64,000 nt of DNA from Monoplex corrugatus (GCA_030674185.1 CM060307.1:78499635-78563634); one strand, 5' to 3'; shown: positions 1 to 9,470, counted from the stretch's first letter. Notes: generated by a model from the letters alone, not told the origin. Translations and numbers: made by a program.

Positions 1-60
1 CCCGAAGGAGACCCATGCCCAATGCGCCCATCAGCCATGGAGGCTGAAACAGTACCAGCA

Positions 61-227
61 GAACCGGAGTTAAGCTGTACGAAGGGGGCGAGCACAGAAT
101 CGACAGAACCGGAGTTGAGTCGATCCCCGTGCCGGGCAGTGTGAGGGCCGTAAAATGCCGAAAATTCAACTGAGCCGGAGCTGAGTTGAGGGCTCGTGGT
201 CACCGCAACCGAACCGTAGCTGGGTTG
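61..227 (+). repeat. Four-copy degenerate motif GAACCGGAGTTGAG
   Basis: The motif GAACCGGAGTTGAG occurs in recognisable form at 61-74, 106-119, 172-190 and 211-227. Spacing is irregular and divergence rises in the last two copies. Each copy is followed by unrelated sequence, so this is a spaced repeat and not a simple tandem array. Function unknown. Confidence 0.5.
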
Positions 228-504
228 CGATGACTTGTCGATAGTGTGAAAGAGAGAAGACGTAAAAGGGAGAGACGAAGTTGAAGAGAGAGCGGTTTGT
301 GCACCGGTGGAACCACCCCTTTGTGGGTTTGAGAATTCGGCGGACGAAATCTTCTTAACCCTCGCTTTGCCACCCAATCGCTTCACATAAGTTTCTCCCT
401 TAAACGAAAACATAGGCAAGACACAAAAACAACAACGACAATCGATCGATCGCGTAGCGAAATCGAAAAATACTTAGCTGCTCAGAGCGTACGAGGCGAG
501 CTGG

Positions 505-548
505 AAGATGGCTGCCGAGAAAAGAGGAAGAGCACCTGCGCATGCGCA
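505..548. promoter_or_regulatory. YY1-like and NRF1-like sites, TATA-less promoter candidate
   Basis: AAGATGGCTGCC at 505-516 is one base from the animal YY1 core AAGATGGCGGC. TGCGCATGCGCA at 537-548 is a full palindromic NRF1 site. YY1 and NRF1 sites together are common in TATA-less promoters of animal housekeeping genes and some LINE leaders. The pair lies about 120 bp upstream of the first LINE coding sequence. Motif presence is seen; promoter activity is inferred. Confidence 0.4.
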
Positions 549-663
549 AGACGTAGACACTCTCAGAGTTACTGTCCCTTCGGACTTTATTGTTACGAGG
601 CAGAATTGGCAAACCGCTGCCGCTTATTGCATTTGTGAGCCACGGTATAGTATGTGTAATTAA

Positions 664-1664
664 AATGTAAATATTGTAAATAAAGGGAAGTTTGTAAGCA
701 ATGAGTGTAAAGTTTTTTATACAAATATTGATGGATTAATAAACAAAAGAGAAGAATTATTGTTTTTGATAGAAGAAGAGGAACCAAGTATTGTTGCCAT
801 CACTGAGTTTTTAAGCAAAAGTCAGTCAGATTATTTTTTAGCAGAATACACTATTCCTGGCTATACTGTATTTACCAATGCCAAACCTAAGAGGGGCGTT
901 TTGATGTATGTTAAGACAAACCTGAATGCTCAGGAATGTATTAAACTTAACACGACACATTTTGAAGAATGTGTATGGGCACATTTTGTCACTAAAGATG
1001 GATTAAAAGTCCTACTGGGATGCATATATAAAAGTCCTAATACCACTTCAGAAAATGAAGAAAATTTATGTAAACTGTTAAACGATAAATATATATCCTC
1101 ATTTGACAAAGTTTGTATAATGGGAGATTTTAATTTTCCTAACATCGACTGGAAGGGAAAATGGACAGGTGTTAGGGATAACACATTCATTGAATGCTTG
1201 AATGATGCATATTTAATACAAATGGTAAAATCTCCAACTAGAAGAAGGGAGGGACAAAAATCAATATTCTTGACTTGGTGATAACAAATGATGAAGAATT
1301 TATATCTGAAATTAAAACATCATTATCCATAGGCAAAAGTGACCATGAGGTACTGATTTTCGAGCTGTATGTTCAAACACCCAAAACTCAAAATACCACA
1401 AATTATAAGTTTAATTTCAAAAGAGGAAATTATGCAAAGATGAAACGAGAACTGAGTCAGGAAGATTGGACAGTTTTAAATTCCATGGATGTTGATAAGA
1501 CTTGGGACACAATAAAAAATAAAATCCTACTTTCCATGGAACAAAATATACCAAAATTAAAAACCAGTGATAATGTAAAAACTAAACCACTGTGGATTAA
1601 CAAAAAAGTTTGGAGATTAATAAAAAAAAGAACCATTATCTTTTTAAGAAGTTTTAGAAACTAA
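664..1664 (+). pseudogene. LINE endonuclease domain (CR1/Jockey-like), frameshifted
   Basis: The frame is open from about 664 with no ATG before 760. It encodes an apurinic-type endonuclease/exonuclease/phosphatase domain that would nick target DNA for target-primed reverse transcription. Visible motifs are YTNIDGLINK near the N-terminus, an ITE motif with the catalytic Glu (SIVAITEF), IMGDFNFPNIDW around 1117-1152, and GKSDHEVL (catalytic SDH) at about 1333-1356. The frame breaks once in an A-run near 1256-1275: the upstream frame stops at 1281 and homology continues in another frame to 1664. A second decayed stretch follows. This is the 5' half of the LINE whose reverse transcriptase starts near 1997. 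It is a relic, not an active gene. Confidence 0.8.
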
Positions 1665-1996
1665 AGTGGGGAAAGACTATCTTCATTATATAGCGATAAG
1701 AAACAGTTGTACGAAAGAAATTAAACGTGCAAAGAAAGAATATGAAAAAAAACCATATCTAAAGACTGTCAGTTTAATCCTAAAACTAAAAGATTTTGGA
1801 AATATGTGCAATCAAAGTGCAAAGCAAAAGTAGGTATTAGCCCATTGACTAAGGCTGATGGTGACACTGCATTATCCGACATTGATAAAGCAAATACCTT
1901 AAATAAATCTTTTGCTAGTGTACTTACAAAAGAGAACTTGGAAAATCTACATCTATAAATATAGCAAATTGGTCAGATGGCAAAACAATAACAGAT
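1665..1996 (+). pseudogene. LINE linker between endonuclease and RT, decayed
   Basis: Between the endonuclease and RT segments the translation is recognisable only in pieces. For example, 1792-1941 reads FWKYVQSKCKAKV and later NTLNKSFASVLTKEN, a linker typical of CR1/Jockey-type LINEs. Several frameshifts and stops interrupt it. It joins the flanking domains into one element in the same orientation. Confidence 0.65.
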
Positions 1997-3157
1997 TTGG
2001 TAGTTACACCTGAGGCAGTTGAAAATAAGTTAAAGATGTTAAATGTAAATAAGGCTCAAGGACCTGATAATATTCATCCGAGGATTTTAAAAGAACTGAG
2101 TAAAGAACTATCTGTTCCATTCAGCATATTGTTTAATAAATCACTGGAAAGGGAAATAGTACCTACAGAGTGGAAGAATGCATACGTCACAGCTTTGTTC
2201 AAAAAGGGTACAAAAAGTGATCCTGGTAATTATAGACCAGTTAGCCTAACTTCAGTACCATGCAAAGTATTGGAATCTATAATAAGGGATGTTATAGTTG
2301 ATCACATGACTTTAAGTAAACTTTACACAGAATGTCAGCATGGTTTCCGACAACATAGAGCGTGCATTACCCAGTTATTACAAGTAATGAATTATTTTAC
2401 TAATCTATTGGACAAAGGAGAGAATATAGATATTATTTACTTGGATTTTAGAAAAGCGTTTGATTCTGTTCCGCATAAAAGATTGCTTATCAAACTGCAG
2501 TATAATGGAATTACAGGTAAGTTACTAGCTTGGATTAGAGACTTTTTAAAAGATAGAAAACAGTTAGTTAGAGTTGGAAATGATTACTCTAAATATACAG
2601 ATGTACTGAGTGGTATACCTCAAGAGAGTATACTTGGTCCTGTTCTTTTTACTATTTTCATAAACGATTTACCTCAGAAAATTAATAGTTTTTGTAAGAT
2701 CTTTGCAGATGACACTAAAATATACAATACATCTTCTAATCATAGTATATTGCAGAAGGATTTAGATACATTAGTCCATTGCTCAGAAACTTGGAATCTT
2801 TTCTTTAATGCTTCAAAATGTAAAGTCTTGTATTTAGGAAAAAGTAACCCATGTAACAAATATTCTATGATAAATGATGGTATTACCTGTGAAATAATAG
2901 AATGTTTAGAAGAAAAAGATTTAGGAGTAATATTTGATAAAAGTCTCAAATTTGATAATCACATTCAAAATGTTGTTAATAAATCAAACAAGTTGCTTGG
3001 AATCATAAAAAGAACATTCTCATACATAAACAGGGAGACATTTTTATATTTGTACAAAGGCTTAGTGAGGCCTCATTTGGAGTATGGTAACATTATTTGG
3101 TTTCCACATCTTAAAAGACAGTCAGCATTGATAGAGAAGATACAAAGAAGAGCTACT
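1997..3157 (+). pseudogene. LINE reverse transcriptase (CR1/Jockey-like), cut by Gypsy insertion
   Basis: A long open frame encodes a non-LTR reverse transcriptase. Motifs in order are GPDNIHPRILK, NYRPVSLTS, QHGFR, YLDFRKAFDSVPH (first catalytic Asp), SGIPQESILGPVLFTIFINDLP, FADDTKIY (catalytic pair intact), and the thumb region LVRPHLEYGN with QRRAT. The SGIPQG motif reads PQE here, a change from the usual Gly. Homology stops exactly at 3157, inside the QRRATK motif, where a Gypsy LTR begins. The frame runs on to 3223 only by reading into the LTR. It has no true ATG at its start. The missing C-terminus resumes at 7985. The enzyme would copy LINE RNA at a nicked site; this copy cannot make a whole protein. 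Confidence 0.88.
3117..3157 (+). repeat. 41-bp target duplication, left copy
   Basis: The 41 bases at 3117-3157 (starting GACAGTCAGCATTG, ending AGAGCTACT) recur exactly at 7944-7984. They flank the Gypsy element and lie within LINE coding sequence, which becomes continuous if one copy and the insert are removed. Ty3/Gypsy integrases normally duplicate 4-6 bp, so this length is abnormal. Confidence 0.9.
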
Positions 3158-3283
3158 TGTGATATTCTTGCACATAACAGTCTTGAGACAATGTCAGTTG
3201 TGTTGGCCCATTTAATCGTTTGAGTGGATCTCCTTCTCACGAGAGTTGTTCATATAAAGCAACTAAAGGGACATAATCCAACA
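3158..3283 (-). repeat. Gypsy 3' LTR
   Basis: The 126-bp terminal repeat begins TGTGATATTC in + orientation and ends TCCAACA. It matches 7798-7924 except for one missing T in a T pair and one C/T change, plus the final base of the right copy. It abuts LINE codons on the left and a polypyrimidine tract on the right. Confidence 0.92.
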
Positions 3284-3294
3284 CCCTCCCTTTT
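3284..3294 (-). other. Gypsy polypurine tract
   Basis: On the - strand this reads AAAAGGGAGGG directly before the LTR end. This is the expected position and composition of the plus-strand primer of an LTR retrotransposon. Confidence 0.75.
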
Positions 3295-3456
3295 AAGTTT
3301 TAACATGGTTTTCAACTTTTAACACACAATTTAAACAAAACTTATTAACTGTCTTTTGAAATAAACATTTTCCAAACAGTTCAACTTGTTGACCACAAAT
3401 TAAATGTTAATTTTGCGTTGCAAAACAATATCTGGAGAAGGAAACTGATAAAAAGT

Positions 3457-6303
3457 TCACAGATCCAGTCGATCTGGAGGTTTCCGGGCTCTTCTCGGGC
3501 GTTGAGCTGGGTCAGGGGTGGGCCTGTGGAGCACTGGTGTATCCAATGAAGAAGCACCAAGCCTTGGAAGCTGTCCCAAAATCTGTTCTTGATTTTGAGC
3601 TCTAGGGATAGGCGTAGCATAAGCTGGGGACCCTCTGCCTGCCTGCAATGAACTGGAACCAAGTGGTGGTGGTGTGATCGAGTCCTGAATAGTCACTGGT
3701 GGGGAAATTTCCAAGGAAGCAGAATCACTTTGGAGAAATGGTTCTGGTTCTGGGATAGCAATGGCAGTAGGTGGCTTTTCACTTGGAAGTGTTGGGTCAA
3801 CCATCATTGGAAGAGTATTGTCCTCAGTTGTCTTCTCTTCAATCCATCGCTTCCGGACTTGATCTATGTGACGTCTTACAATGCGGCCATCCACCAACTG
3901 GACTTTGAAAGACAGTGGTCCAGTAACTTCAACAACAGTTCCATGAAACCAAGCCTTGCCTGACCCAAAATTGCGTACATACACTTTGTCACCTACAACA
4001 AAGTTCCTGTCTTTTGCACTGTGATCATGGTACATCTTTTGCTTTGACTGAGCATTTTCAACCTTGCTGGAAAGAGAAGGTTGAATCAAGTCTAGGCGAG
4101 TTTTGAGCCTTCTTTTCATCAAAAGTTCTGCTGGTGGAATGCCAGTAGTCGAGTGAGGCGTGATATGTTGCTCAAGTAGAAACATTGCCAGTCTGTGCTG
4201 CAAGGTGAACTTGGGTGACATCTTTTTCATAGCCTCTTTGAATGTCTGAACTGCTCTCTCAGCAAGACCATTTGAGGCTGGGTGGTACGGAGAGACCAGA
4301 ATATGACGAATGCCAAGGATTTTCATGAAGGTTTTGAAATCACTGCATGTGAAAGTGGGACCATTGTCTGTAACAACTGTGTCTGGCAACCCATGTGTTG
4401 CAAAGAGATCTCTCATGCAGCAAATAGTCTTTTCTGCAGTAATTTTGGTCATCATTTTCACTTCCGTCCATTTTGAATGCGAGTCCACAAACACAAGGAA
4501 CATGTGGCCCATGAATGGTCCTGCAAAATCCACATGAAGTCTTGACCAAGGTTTTTCAGGCCATTCCCAAGGATGAAGTGGAGCTTTCTCTGGCATGTGA
4601 CGGACTTGTTGACAAGCTTCACACTCTTGAACTGTGATTTCAATGTCATGATCAATGCCTGGCCACCATACGTACGAACGTGCCAGGCATTTCATTTTGC
4701 AGACACCTGGATGACACGAATGAAGTTCCTCCAACATTGCTCTTCTACAACTTGGAGGTACAACAACTCGGTTTCGCATGAGAACGCAACCACTCTGAAC
4801 ACATAGTTCCGTTTCGTGGCTCTTGTACATTTTGAGCTCTGTCTGCCACTTTCCTGGAAGATCTGATGGCCACCCAGACAAAGTGTATTTCTTGACATGT
4901 GACAGTACAGGGTCAGAATTTGTTTTCTCTTCAATATGAGTTGAAGTGATTGGAGTTGTTGACAGGTGGTCCATCAAGAAGACAAACTCCTCTGGAATCT
5001 CTGATTTTGAGCTGGTGGCTGGTAACGGTGACCTGCTGAGGGCATCTGCATGAGTCATGGTAGACCCTGACTTGTAACTGATGGTGTACGTATATGATGA
5101 CAGCTGCATTGCCCAACGCTGAATTCTTGGTGAAACTTCTGTTGGAATGAGTTTGTGTTCATTGAACAAGGACATCAAAGGCTTGTGATCTGTGTATACC
5201 CAAAAATGGCGCCCAAACAGGTAGTCACGAAATTTTTTTACTCCAAAGTTGACAGCCAGAGCTTCTCTTTCAATATTGGAGTAATTCCGCTCAGCCTTGT
5301 TAAGAGATCTAGATGCATAGGCAATGGGACGCTCTGATCCATCTGACAGTTTGTGGGCCAGAACTGCTCCTAGTCCCACAGCGGAAGCATCACATGATAA
5401 CGTCACCTCCAATTCTTGGTTGAAGTGAACCAGCAGATTAGCTGAAAGAAGCATTTCCTTCACTTTCTTGAAGGACTGGCTCTGTTGCTCTCCCCATCTG
5501 AAAACAGTGTTTTTGCGAAAGAGACTGTTCAGTGGAGACAAAACTGTGGACAAACGAGGTAAGAACTTCCCATAGAAGTTGACAAGCCCCAGAAATGATT
5601 TTAGCTCTGATGCATTTTTGGGCGTGGGAGCATCCTGAACAGCTTTCACTTTGTCAGCAGTGGGATGGATTCCTTCTGCAGTGATGCGATGACCTAAGTA
5701 TGTGACCTCAGGTAACATGAACTCACACTTTTTTCTCTTTAAACGGAAACCTTCTGCATCAAGTCTGCGAAGAACTTCTCTCAGATGCTGAATATGGCTT
5801 TCATCTGTCTCACCTGTGACTAGTATGTCATCTTGAAACACAGCCACTTCTGGAATATCCTGTAACAGGCAGTCCATTGTGCGTTGGAAAATGGCAGGTG
5901 CTGCTGAAACCCCAAAAGTCATACGGTTGTATCTGAACAGCCCTTTTTGTGTGTTGATCGTAGTGAGATCTTTGGACTCTTCGGCAAGAGGCAACTGCTG
6001 ATATGCATGTTTCAAGTCCAATTTTGTGAAAGATTTTCCACCAGCAGCTTTGTTGAAAAGATCTTCAACACGGGGCAAGGGGTATACATCAGCCTTGGCG
6101 GCCATATTCACAGTGACTTTGTAATCACCACACAGCCTCACTGTTCCATCTGGTTTAAGTACAGGTACCACTGGTGTCGCCCAGGCCGAATGTTTCACTC
6201 GTTCAATTATGCCTTCGTCTTCAAGCCTTTGAAGTTCGGCATCAACTTTGGTTCTTAGTGCATAGGGAACTGTTCTAGCTTTGTAGAATTTTGGTTTGCA
6301 ATT
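3457..6303 (-). CDS. pol: Gypsy Pol: reverse transcriptase, RNase H, integrase
   Basis: One frame stays open from the stop after protease (6304-6306) to 3457, about 950 codons. From the numbering that starts at 6198, RT shows LDLKHAYQQL near residue 60 and FQDDILVTG near 121-129 (two catalytic Asp kept). RNase H shows LSCDASAVGLGAVLAH near 268 and YTDHKPL. Integrase has an HHCC zinc motif near 490-530 (HSCHPG ... CEACQ), then the DDE core (HVDFAGPF, VTDNGPTF, SNGLAERAVQTFKE). A GPF-like module (WFHGTVVEVTGPLSFKV, RRHIDQVRKR) and a proline-rich tail ending RKPPDRLDL follow. It lacks its own start codon and would need readthrough or fusion with gag-protease, from which one in-frame TAA now separates it. 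All catalytic residues appear intact, in contrast to gag. Confidence 0.9.
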   Translation of the reverse strand, partial: NCKPKFYKARTVPYALRTKVDAELQRLEDEGIIERVKHSAWATPVVPVLKPDGTVRLCGDYKVTVNMAAKADVYPLPRVEDLFNKAAGGKSFTKLDLKHAYQQLPLAEESKDLTTINTQKGLFRYNRMTFGVSAAPAIFQRTMDCLLQDIPEVAVFQDDILVTGETDESHIQHLREVLRRLDAEGFRLKRKKCEFMLPEVTYLGHRITAEGIHPTADKVKAVQDAPTPKNASELKSFLGLVNFYGKFLPRLSTVLSPLNSLFRKNTVFRWGEQQSQSFKKVKEMLLSANLLVHFNQELEVTLSCDASAVGLGAVLAHKLSDGSERPIAYASRSLNKAERNYSNIEREALAVNFGVKKFRDYLFGRHFWVYTDHKPLMSLFNEHKLIPTEVSPRIQRWAMQLSSYTYTISYKSGSTMTHADALSRSPLPATSSKSEIPEEFVFLMDHLSTTPITSTHIEEKTNSDPVLSHVKKYTLSGWPSDLPGKWQTELKMYKSHETELCVQSGCVLMRNRVVVPPSCRRAMLEELHSCHPGVCKMKCLARSYVWWPGIDHDIEITVQECEACQQVRHMPEKAPLHPWEWPEKPWSRLHVDFAGPFMGHMFLVFVDSHSKWTEVKMMTKITAEKTICCMRDLFATHGLPDTVVTDNGPTFTCSDFKTFMKILGIRHILVSPYHPASNGLAERAVQTFKEAMKKMSPKFTLQHRLAMFLLEQHITPHSTTGIPPAELLMKRRLKTRLDLIQPSLSSKVENAQSKQKMYHDHSAKDRNFVVGDKVYVRNFGSGKAWFHGTVVEVTGPLSFKVQLVDGRIVRRHIDQVRKRWIEEKTTEDNTLPMMVDPTLPSEKPPTAIAIPEPEPFLQSDSASLEISPPVTIQDSITPPPLGSSSLQAGRGSPAYATPIPRAQNQEQILGQLPRLGASSLDTPVLHRPTPDPAQRPRRARKPPDRLDL
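3720..3743 (-). repeat. Donor of the 24-bp inverted filler
   Basis: These 24 bases lie in the coding region for the proline-rich tail of Pol. Their reverse complement occurs exactly at 7921-7944, between the 5' LTR end and the right target duplication. Confidence 0.85.
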
Positions 6304-7296
6304 TTATTCAACGTGGAGTGTGACAGGGAATGACTTTGCAAGACCCAACTCTTCCTTGAACAGGTTGGGGAACTGGTCAAATACTGCTTCACATGATGGT
6401 TTCTCGCTTACTTGATTTACCATAAAAACAGTCTCCATGTTTAATTCCCGGATCCAGTTTCTGCCTAGCAGATTTGGACCTCTTCCACCAACTACAATGA
6501 GAGGTAGCATGGCGGAGTTCTCTCTGTGTGAAACATGAACCTCAACTTGCCCATGGACAGGAATGTGCTGTCCGGTGTAGGTTTTCAGCGCCATGTCACA
6601 GGGTACTAGGGATATGTTTTTCTTAAAAATTTTAGTGAAAACACCTGCAGTGATCAGGGTCACTGAAGCTCCAGTATCGATTTCAAATAACAGTGGCTTG
6701 CCTGCAACACTGAGAGTAACTGTATATGGGTCAATCCCTTTCTTTGACGGTTTGTTGTGAAGTATAGCCCCTATTTCTTCCTCACTACCTGAAACAAACT
6801 TTTGTGCATATGATTTCTTTTTTGAACGGCAAACTGCAGCTAAATGCCCGACTTTCTTGCAATTGTTACAAGTGTAGTTCTTGAATGGACAGCTGATAGC
6901 AAGATGTGGTTTGCCACAGCGATAACACCGGGTATTCTGGATTTGCTGGCTTCTGGTGCCGTCAGGTGCTTTTGATTTTGCTGAATCCTGCTGAACTGCG
7001 TTCACCTCTGGTGTATCAGATGGTTGAAGGACAGCAGAATGACTTGCTGCTACTTCCATGGCATGTGCAATTTCAACTGCATTCTTGAAGGTAAGTTCCT
7101 TTTCAGACAAAAGTCTTTTTTGAATCATGGCGTCAGAAAGACCACAAACAAATTTGTCTCTCAACGCTTCTTGAAGAAACTTCCAAAGTCACATGTTGAT
7201 GCTAAACGTCTCAGTTCTGCAGCAAAATCATTCACCGTTTCTAGCTCAGACTAACGTCTGTTGTGAAACTTAAATCTTTCACCAATGACTAATGGT
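6304..7296 (-). pseudogene. Gypsy gag C-terminus and protease
   Basis: The frame 6304-7164 carries two CCHC zinc knuckles (CYRCGKPHLAISC and CNNCKKVGHLAAVC), which bind element RNA, followed by an aspartic protease with the active-site motif FEIDTGASVTLI and the flap-side motif LLGRNWI. It ends at an in-frame TAA (6304-6306) directly before RT sequence. Upstream, 7165-7296 translates as gag-like sequence (ERFKFHNRR, FAAELRRLAS) but holds one stop, and one frameshift joins it to the next frame. It is therefore a decayed gag-protease. Confidence 0.82.
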
Positions 7297-7301
7297 TTGG
7301 G

Positions 7302-7538
7302 TTAAACATGTCCTTTGAGGGTAGCCACAAGTTCTTCATACGTTTTTGTTGAAGGAGCATCAGGGGAACACAGTGATCGTAGCAAAGAATAGTACTTGGC
7401 ACCAATGACAGACAAGAAAACGCATTTTTTCTTTGCACCAACATCATTTGCTTCAAAATACAAGTCGAGGCGCTCAATATAACAGTCAAAATCTTCCACA
7501 GCAGGATTGAATTCATCAAATCTATTCTTATTTGCCAT
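7302..7538 (-). pseudogene. Gypsy gag N-terminus
   Basis: The likely ATG is at 7538-7536 (MANKNRFDEF). The peptide continues with CYIERLDLYFEANDV and YSLLRSLCSP, typical of Mag-type gag capsid N-termini. It stops at TAA just before homology resumes in the same frame, so the stop is a lesion and not a natural end. The leader between this ATG and the 5' LTR is about 260 bp and contains two long T runs (7581-7599, 7740-7755). Confidence 0.75.
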
Positions 7539-7775
7539 CTTAACAATATCGTTAAAAGAAAACAACCATTTGTTCTCTTTTTTTTTTTTTTTTTTTTTAC
7601 TTTCGAAATCGAAGTGTAACCTGTCTATGCACTGGCTAACGATTAAACGGCCTGACGATGTCGAACGACTGAAGACAAATTCACTCAGTTTTCACCAAGA
7701 ACTAGTTATCTTGTGTGAGAAAATATGTTTGCAAACGAATTTTTTTTTTTTTTTTACTTCCCTGCGTGAGCTCCA

Positions 7776-7794
7776 AATCCCATCCTCGTCGCCA
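7776..7794 (-). other. Primer binding site for tRNA-Ser(GCU)
   Basis: On the + strand 7776-7794 reads AATCCCATCCTCGTCGCCA. This equals the 3' end of the widely conserved animal serine tRNA with anticodon GCU plus its CCA, as I recall that tRNA. It lies 3 bases inside the 5' LTR, the expected place for minus-strand priming. Confidence 0.8.
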
Positions 7795-7797
7795 ATA

Positions 7798-7924
7798 TGT
7801 GATATTCTTGCACATAACAGTCTTGAGACAATGTCAGTTGTGTTGGCCCATTTAATTCGTTTGAGTGGATCTCCTTCTCACGAGAGTTGTTCATATAAAG
7901 CAACTAAAGGGACACAATCCAACC
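7798..7924 (-). repeat. Gypsy 5' LTR
   Basis: Partner of the repeat at 3158-3283. Its outermost base is C where the left copy has A, and it runs into filler DNA instead of directly into the target. Confidence 0.9.
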
Positions 7925-7944
7925 ATTTCTCCAAAGTGATTCTG
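7921..7944 (+). repeat. Inverted 24-bp filler at the Gypsy junction
   Basis: This exact reverse complement of 3720-3743 overlaps the LTR end by the microhomology AAC(C) and the target duplication by one G. It looks like templated filler synthesised from the element's own Pol region during joining. Confidence 0.85.
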
Positions 7945-7984
7945 ACAGTCAGCATTGATAGAGAAGATACAAAGAAGAGCTACT
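7944..7984 (+). repeat. 41-bp target duplication, right copy
   Basis: Identical to 3117-3157. LINE coding resumes directly after it, completing the QRRATK motif. Confidence 0.9.
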
Positions 7985-8460
7985 AAATTAATTCATGGTT
8001 TTCAAAATATATTCTATATAGAGAAAGATTAGAATTACTCAATTTACCCAGTTTAAAAGCAAGAAGAATGAGGGGAGATCTGATCCAAAGTTTCAAGATT
8101 TTTAACAATAGGCCTATAGATGACGTAGATAGAACAGAATTTTTCAAACTGACAAATTATGACAAAACAAGAAATAATACTGATAAAATATTTATAGAAT
8201 ATTGCAAGACTAACATTAAAAAGTTTTATTTTACAAATAGAATTGCACATGTATGGAATAAATTACCAAACGAAATTAAAAGAGCACAAAACACAAACTC
8301 GTTTAAAAACCAGCTTGACCATTGGAAACATTAGGCTACATTGAACTTAAATACGAATATGATGAATGAATCATCAAAAAAACGGCGTACGTCCACGGTA
8401 CGACAGACCTTGACTACGAGTGTAAGAAAAGAAAAAGAAAAATGATGGGACTTGAAATAG
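7985..8460 (+). pseudogene. LINE C-terminus and 3' tail
   Basis: This continues the RT interrupted at 3157. LIHGFQN and then, after one frameshift, RLELLNLPSLKARRMRGDLI lead into 8068-8337, which encodes FFKLTNYDKTR, FTNRIAHVWNKLPNEI and FKNQLDHWKH before a stop. That is the usual C-terminal end of CR1/Jockey-type LINEs. A short untranslated tail with an A/G-rich run (8423-8445) follows; the exact 3' end is not clear. Confidence 0.8.
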
Positions 8461-8510
8461 CCAAACGGCTAATGTGTTATGTCCCTATTACTAAACTAAG
8501 CTAAACTACT

Positions 8511-9470
8511 AAAATCAATACACAAAAAGACTAAAAGTTATGCAACTGTCTTGTCGGTACCATTCGACACAAATAGTGGTGGTCCGCCATTTTGTACAGT
8601 CACATGACAGGGATCGAGCAATTGTACCCCTATTGCCGGGTTATTGACGTGGCATGTGCTGCCGGCGTGTGTGGATACAGTGCCGTTGGCTTAGAACTTG
8701 TGCGCTTCGCTCCCATCCGGAAGAACGTTGCGTCCGCCATCTTTGTTTGAGTAGCTGAACAGCGGAGTGAGTACCTGCAGTGTGTTCATTTTAAAGACTA
8801 TCATGTACATACTGCTGGTTAAAGATAGCCATTTTGTGTTTGACCAATAGCAGTGGGGCATGGGTAAAGGTTTTACGCCCGAAGCACGAGCAGGGCGTTT
8901 AGATTTTCTAAGCAAATGTTACAGTGACTCAACCGTCACGGTGTCAGTGTGACTGAGCGTCACTGGGTGTTCTATCATCTATGTACTCATTGTACTGTGC
9001 TTGAGTTATGTAGGCCTACTGGTTTGTGGACGGAATCCGTAAGTGTAGTTCCGTCAGAACTAGGTTCATTATGTGTTGAATTCACGTTTGAAGTTATGAG
9101 TTGGACCCTACCTATTAGTTAGTAGTACTGTTCAGTTTTTACCAAAGCCAAATCTAAAGTCACTTGGTGACTTGCTTAGAACTATTCATTTTCAATGCAG
9201 AACACGCCCAGACTGTTGCCAGTGTTGGTATTGTACGATTGTCTGGTTGTCAGGATTTGGGGCGTGTACTCTTCTCGCTTGTGTTTTCATAGTGAGCTTT
9301 AAATGACAAAATGAATTATAGATTAGGTTTTTAGACAATTTTGATAGCCTACTTAGTTTATAGGTTTTTAGACTTTTTTTGATAGCCTGCTTAGTTTAGG
9401 CCTATAGGTTTTTAGACTTTTGTTTTGATAGCTCTAACTTAGTTTTATCATATCCGATAATCTGTATTCT
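8511..9470 (+). repeat. Dispersed repeat B, copy 1
   Basis: This non-coding block is collinear with 48045-49255. The best-matching part is at about 8584-8660 (GCCATTTTG, CAGTCACATGACAGGGATC). Its 3' part has three tandem units of about 40 bp starting AGGTTTTTAGAC at 9325, 9362 and 9406; the other copy has one. I see no protein and no terminal repeats, so its class is unknown. Confidence 0.7.

Larger units (their letters stand above)
1..603. other. CpG-rich leader, no open frame
   Basis: No reading frame of useful length is open here on either strand. The stretch is richer in CpG than the AT-rich LINE coding region that follows. It holds a short degenerate repeat (61-227) and two promoter-like motifs (505-548). 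It ends just upstream of the LINE endonuclease frame, so it may be that LINE's 5' untranslated leader, or a host promoter into which a 5'-truncated LINE inserted. The sequence does not decide between these. Confidence 0.5.
3158..7924 (-). mobile_element. Ty3/Gypsy LTR retrotransposon, Mag-like, inserted in the LINE
   Basis: The element is bounded by near-identical 126-127 bp repeats at 3158-3283 and 7798-7924, which begin TGT and end ACA (the last base of the right copy is altered). On the - strand the order is 5' LTR, primer site, gag, protease, RT, RNase H, integrase, proline-rich tail, polypurine tract, 3' LTR. By eye the two LTRs differ by one single-base indel and one transition, plus the terminal base, so insertion is recent relative to the host LINE. 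Gag carries stops and a frameshift and one stop separates protease from RT, so the copy is not autonomous. Assignment to the Mag lineage rests on short LTRs, the serine tRNA primer site, the FQDD motif and the gag type. That is family knowledge and was not searched. Confidence 0.9.

Noticed and set aside
3730..6258. + strand frames across the Gypsy element
   Set aside because: Antisense shadows of Pol.
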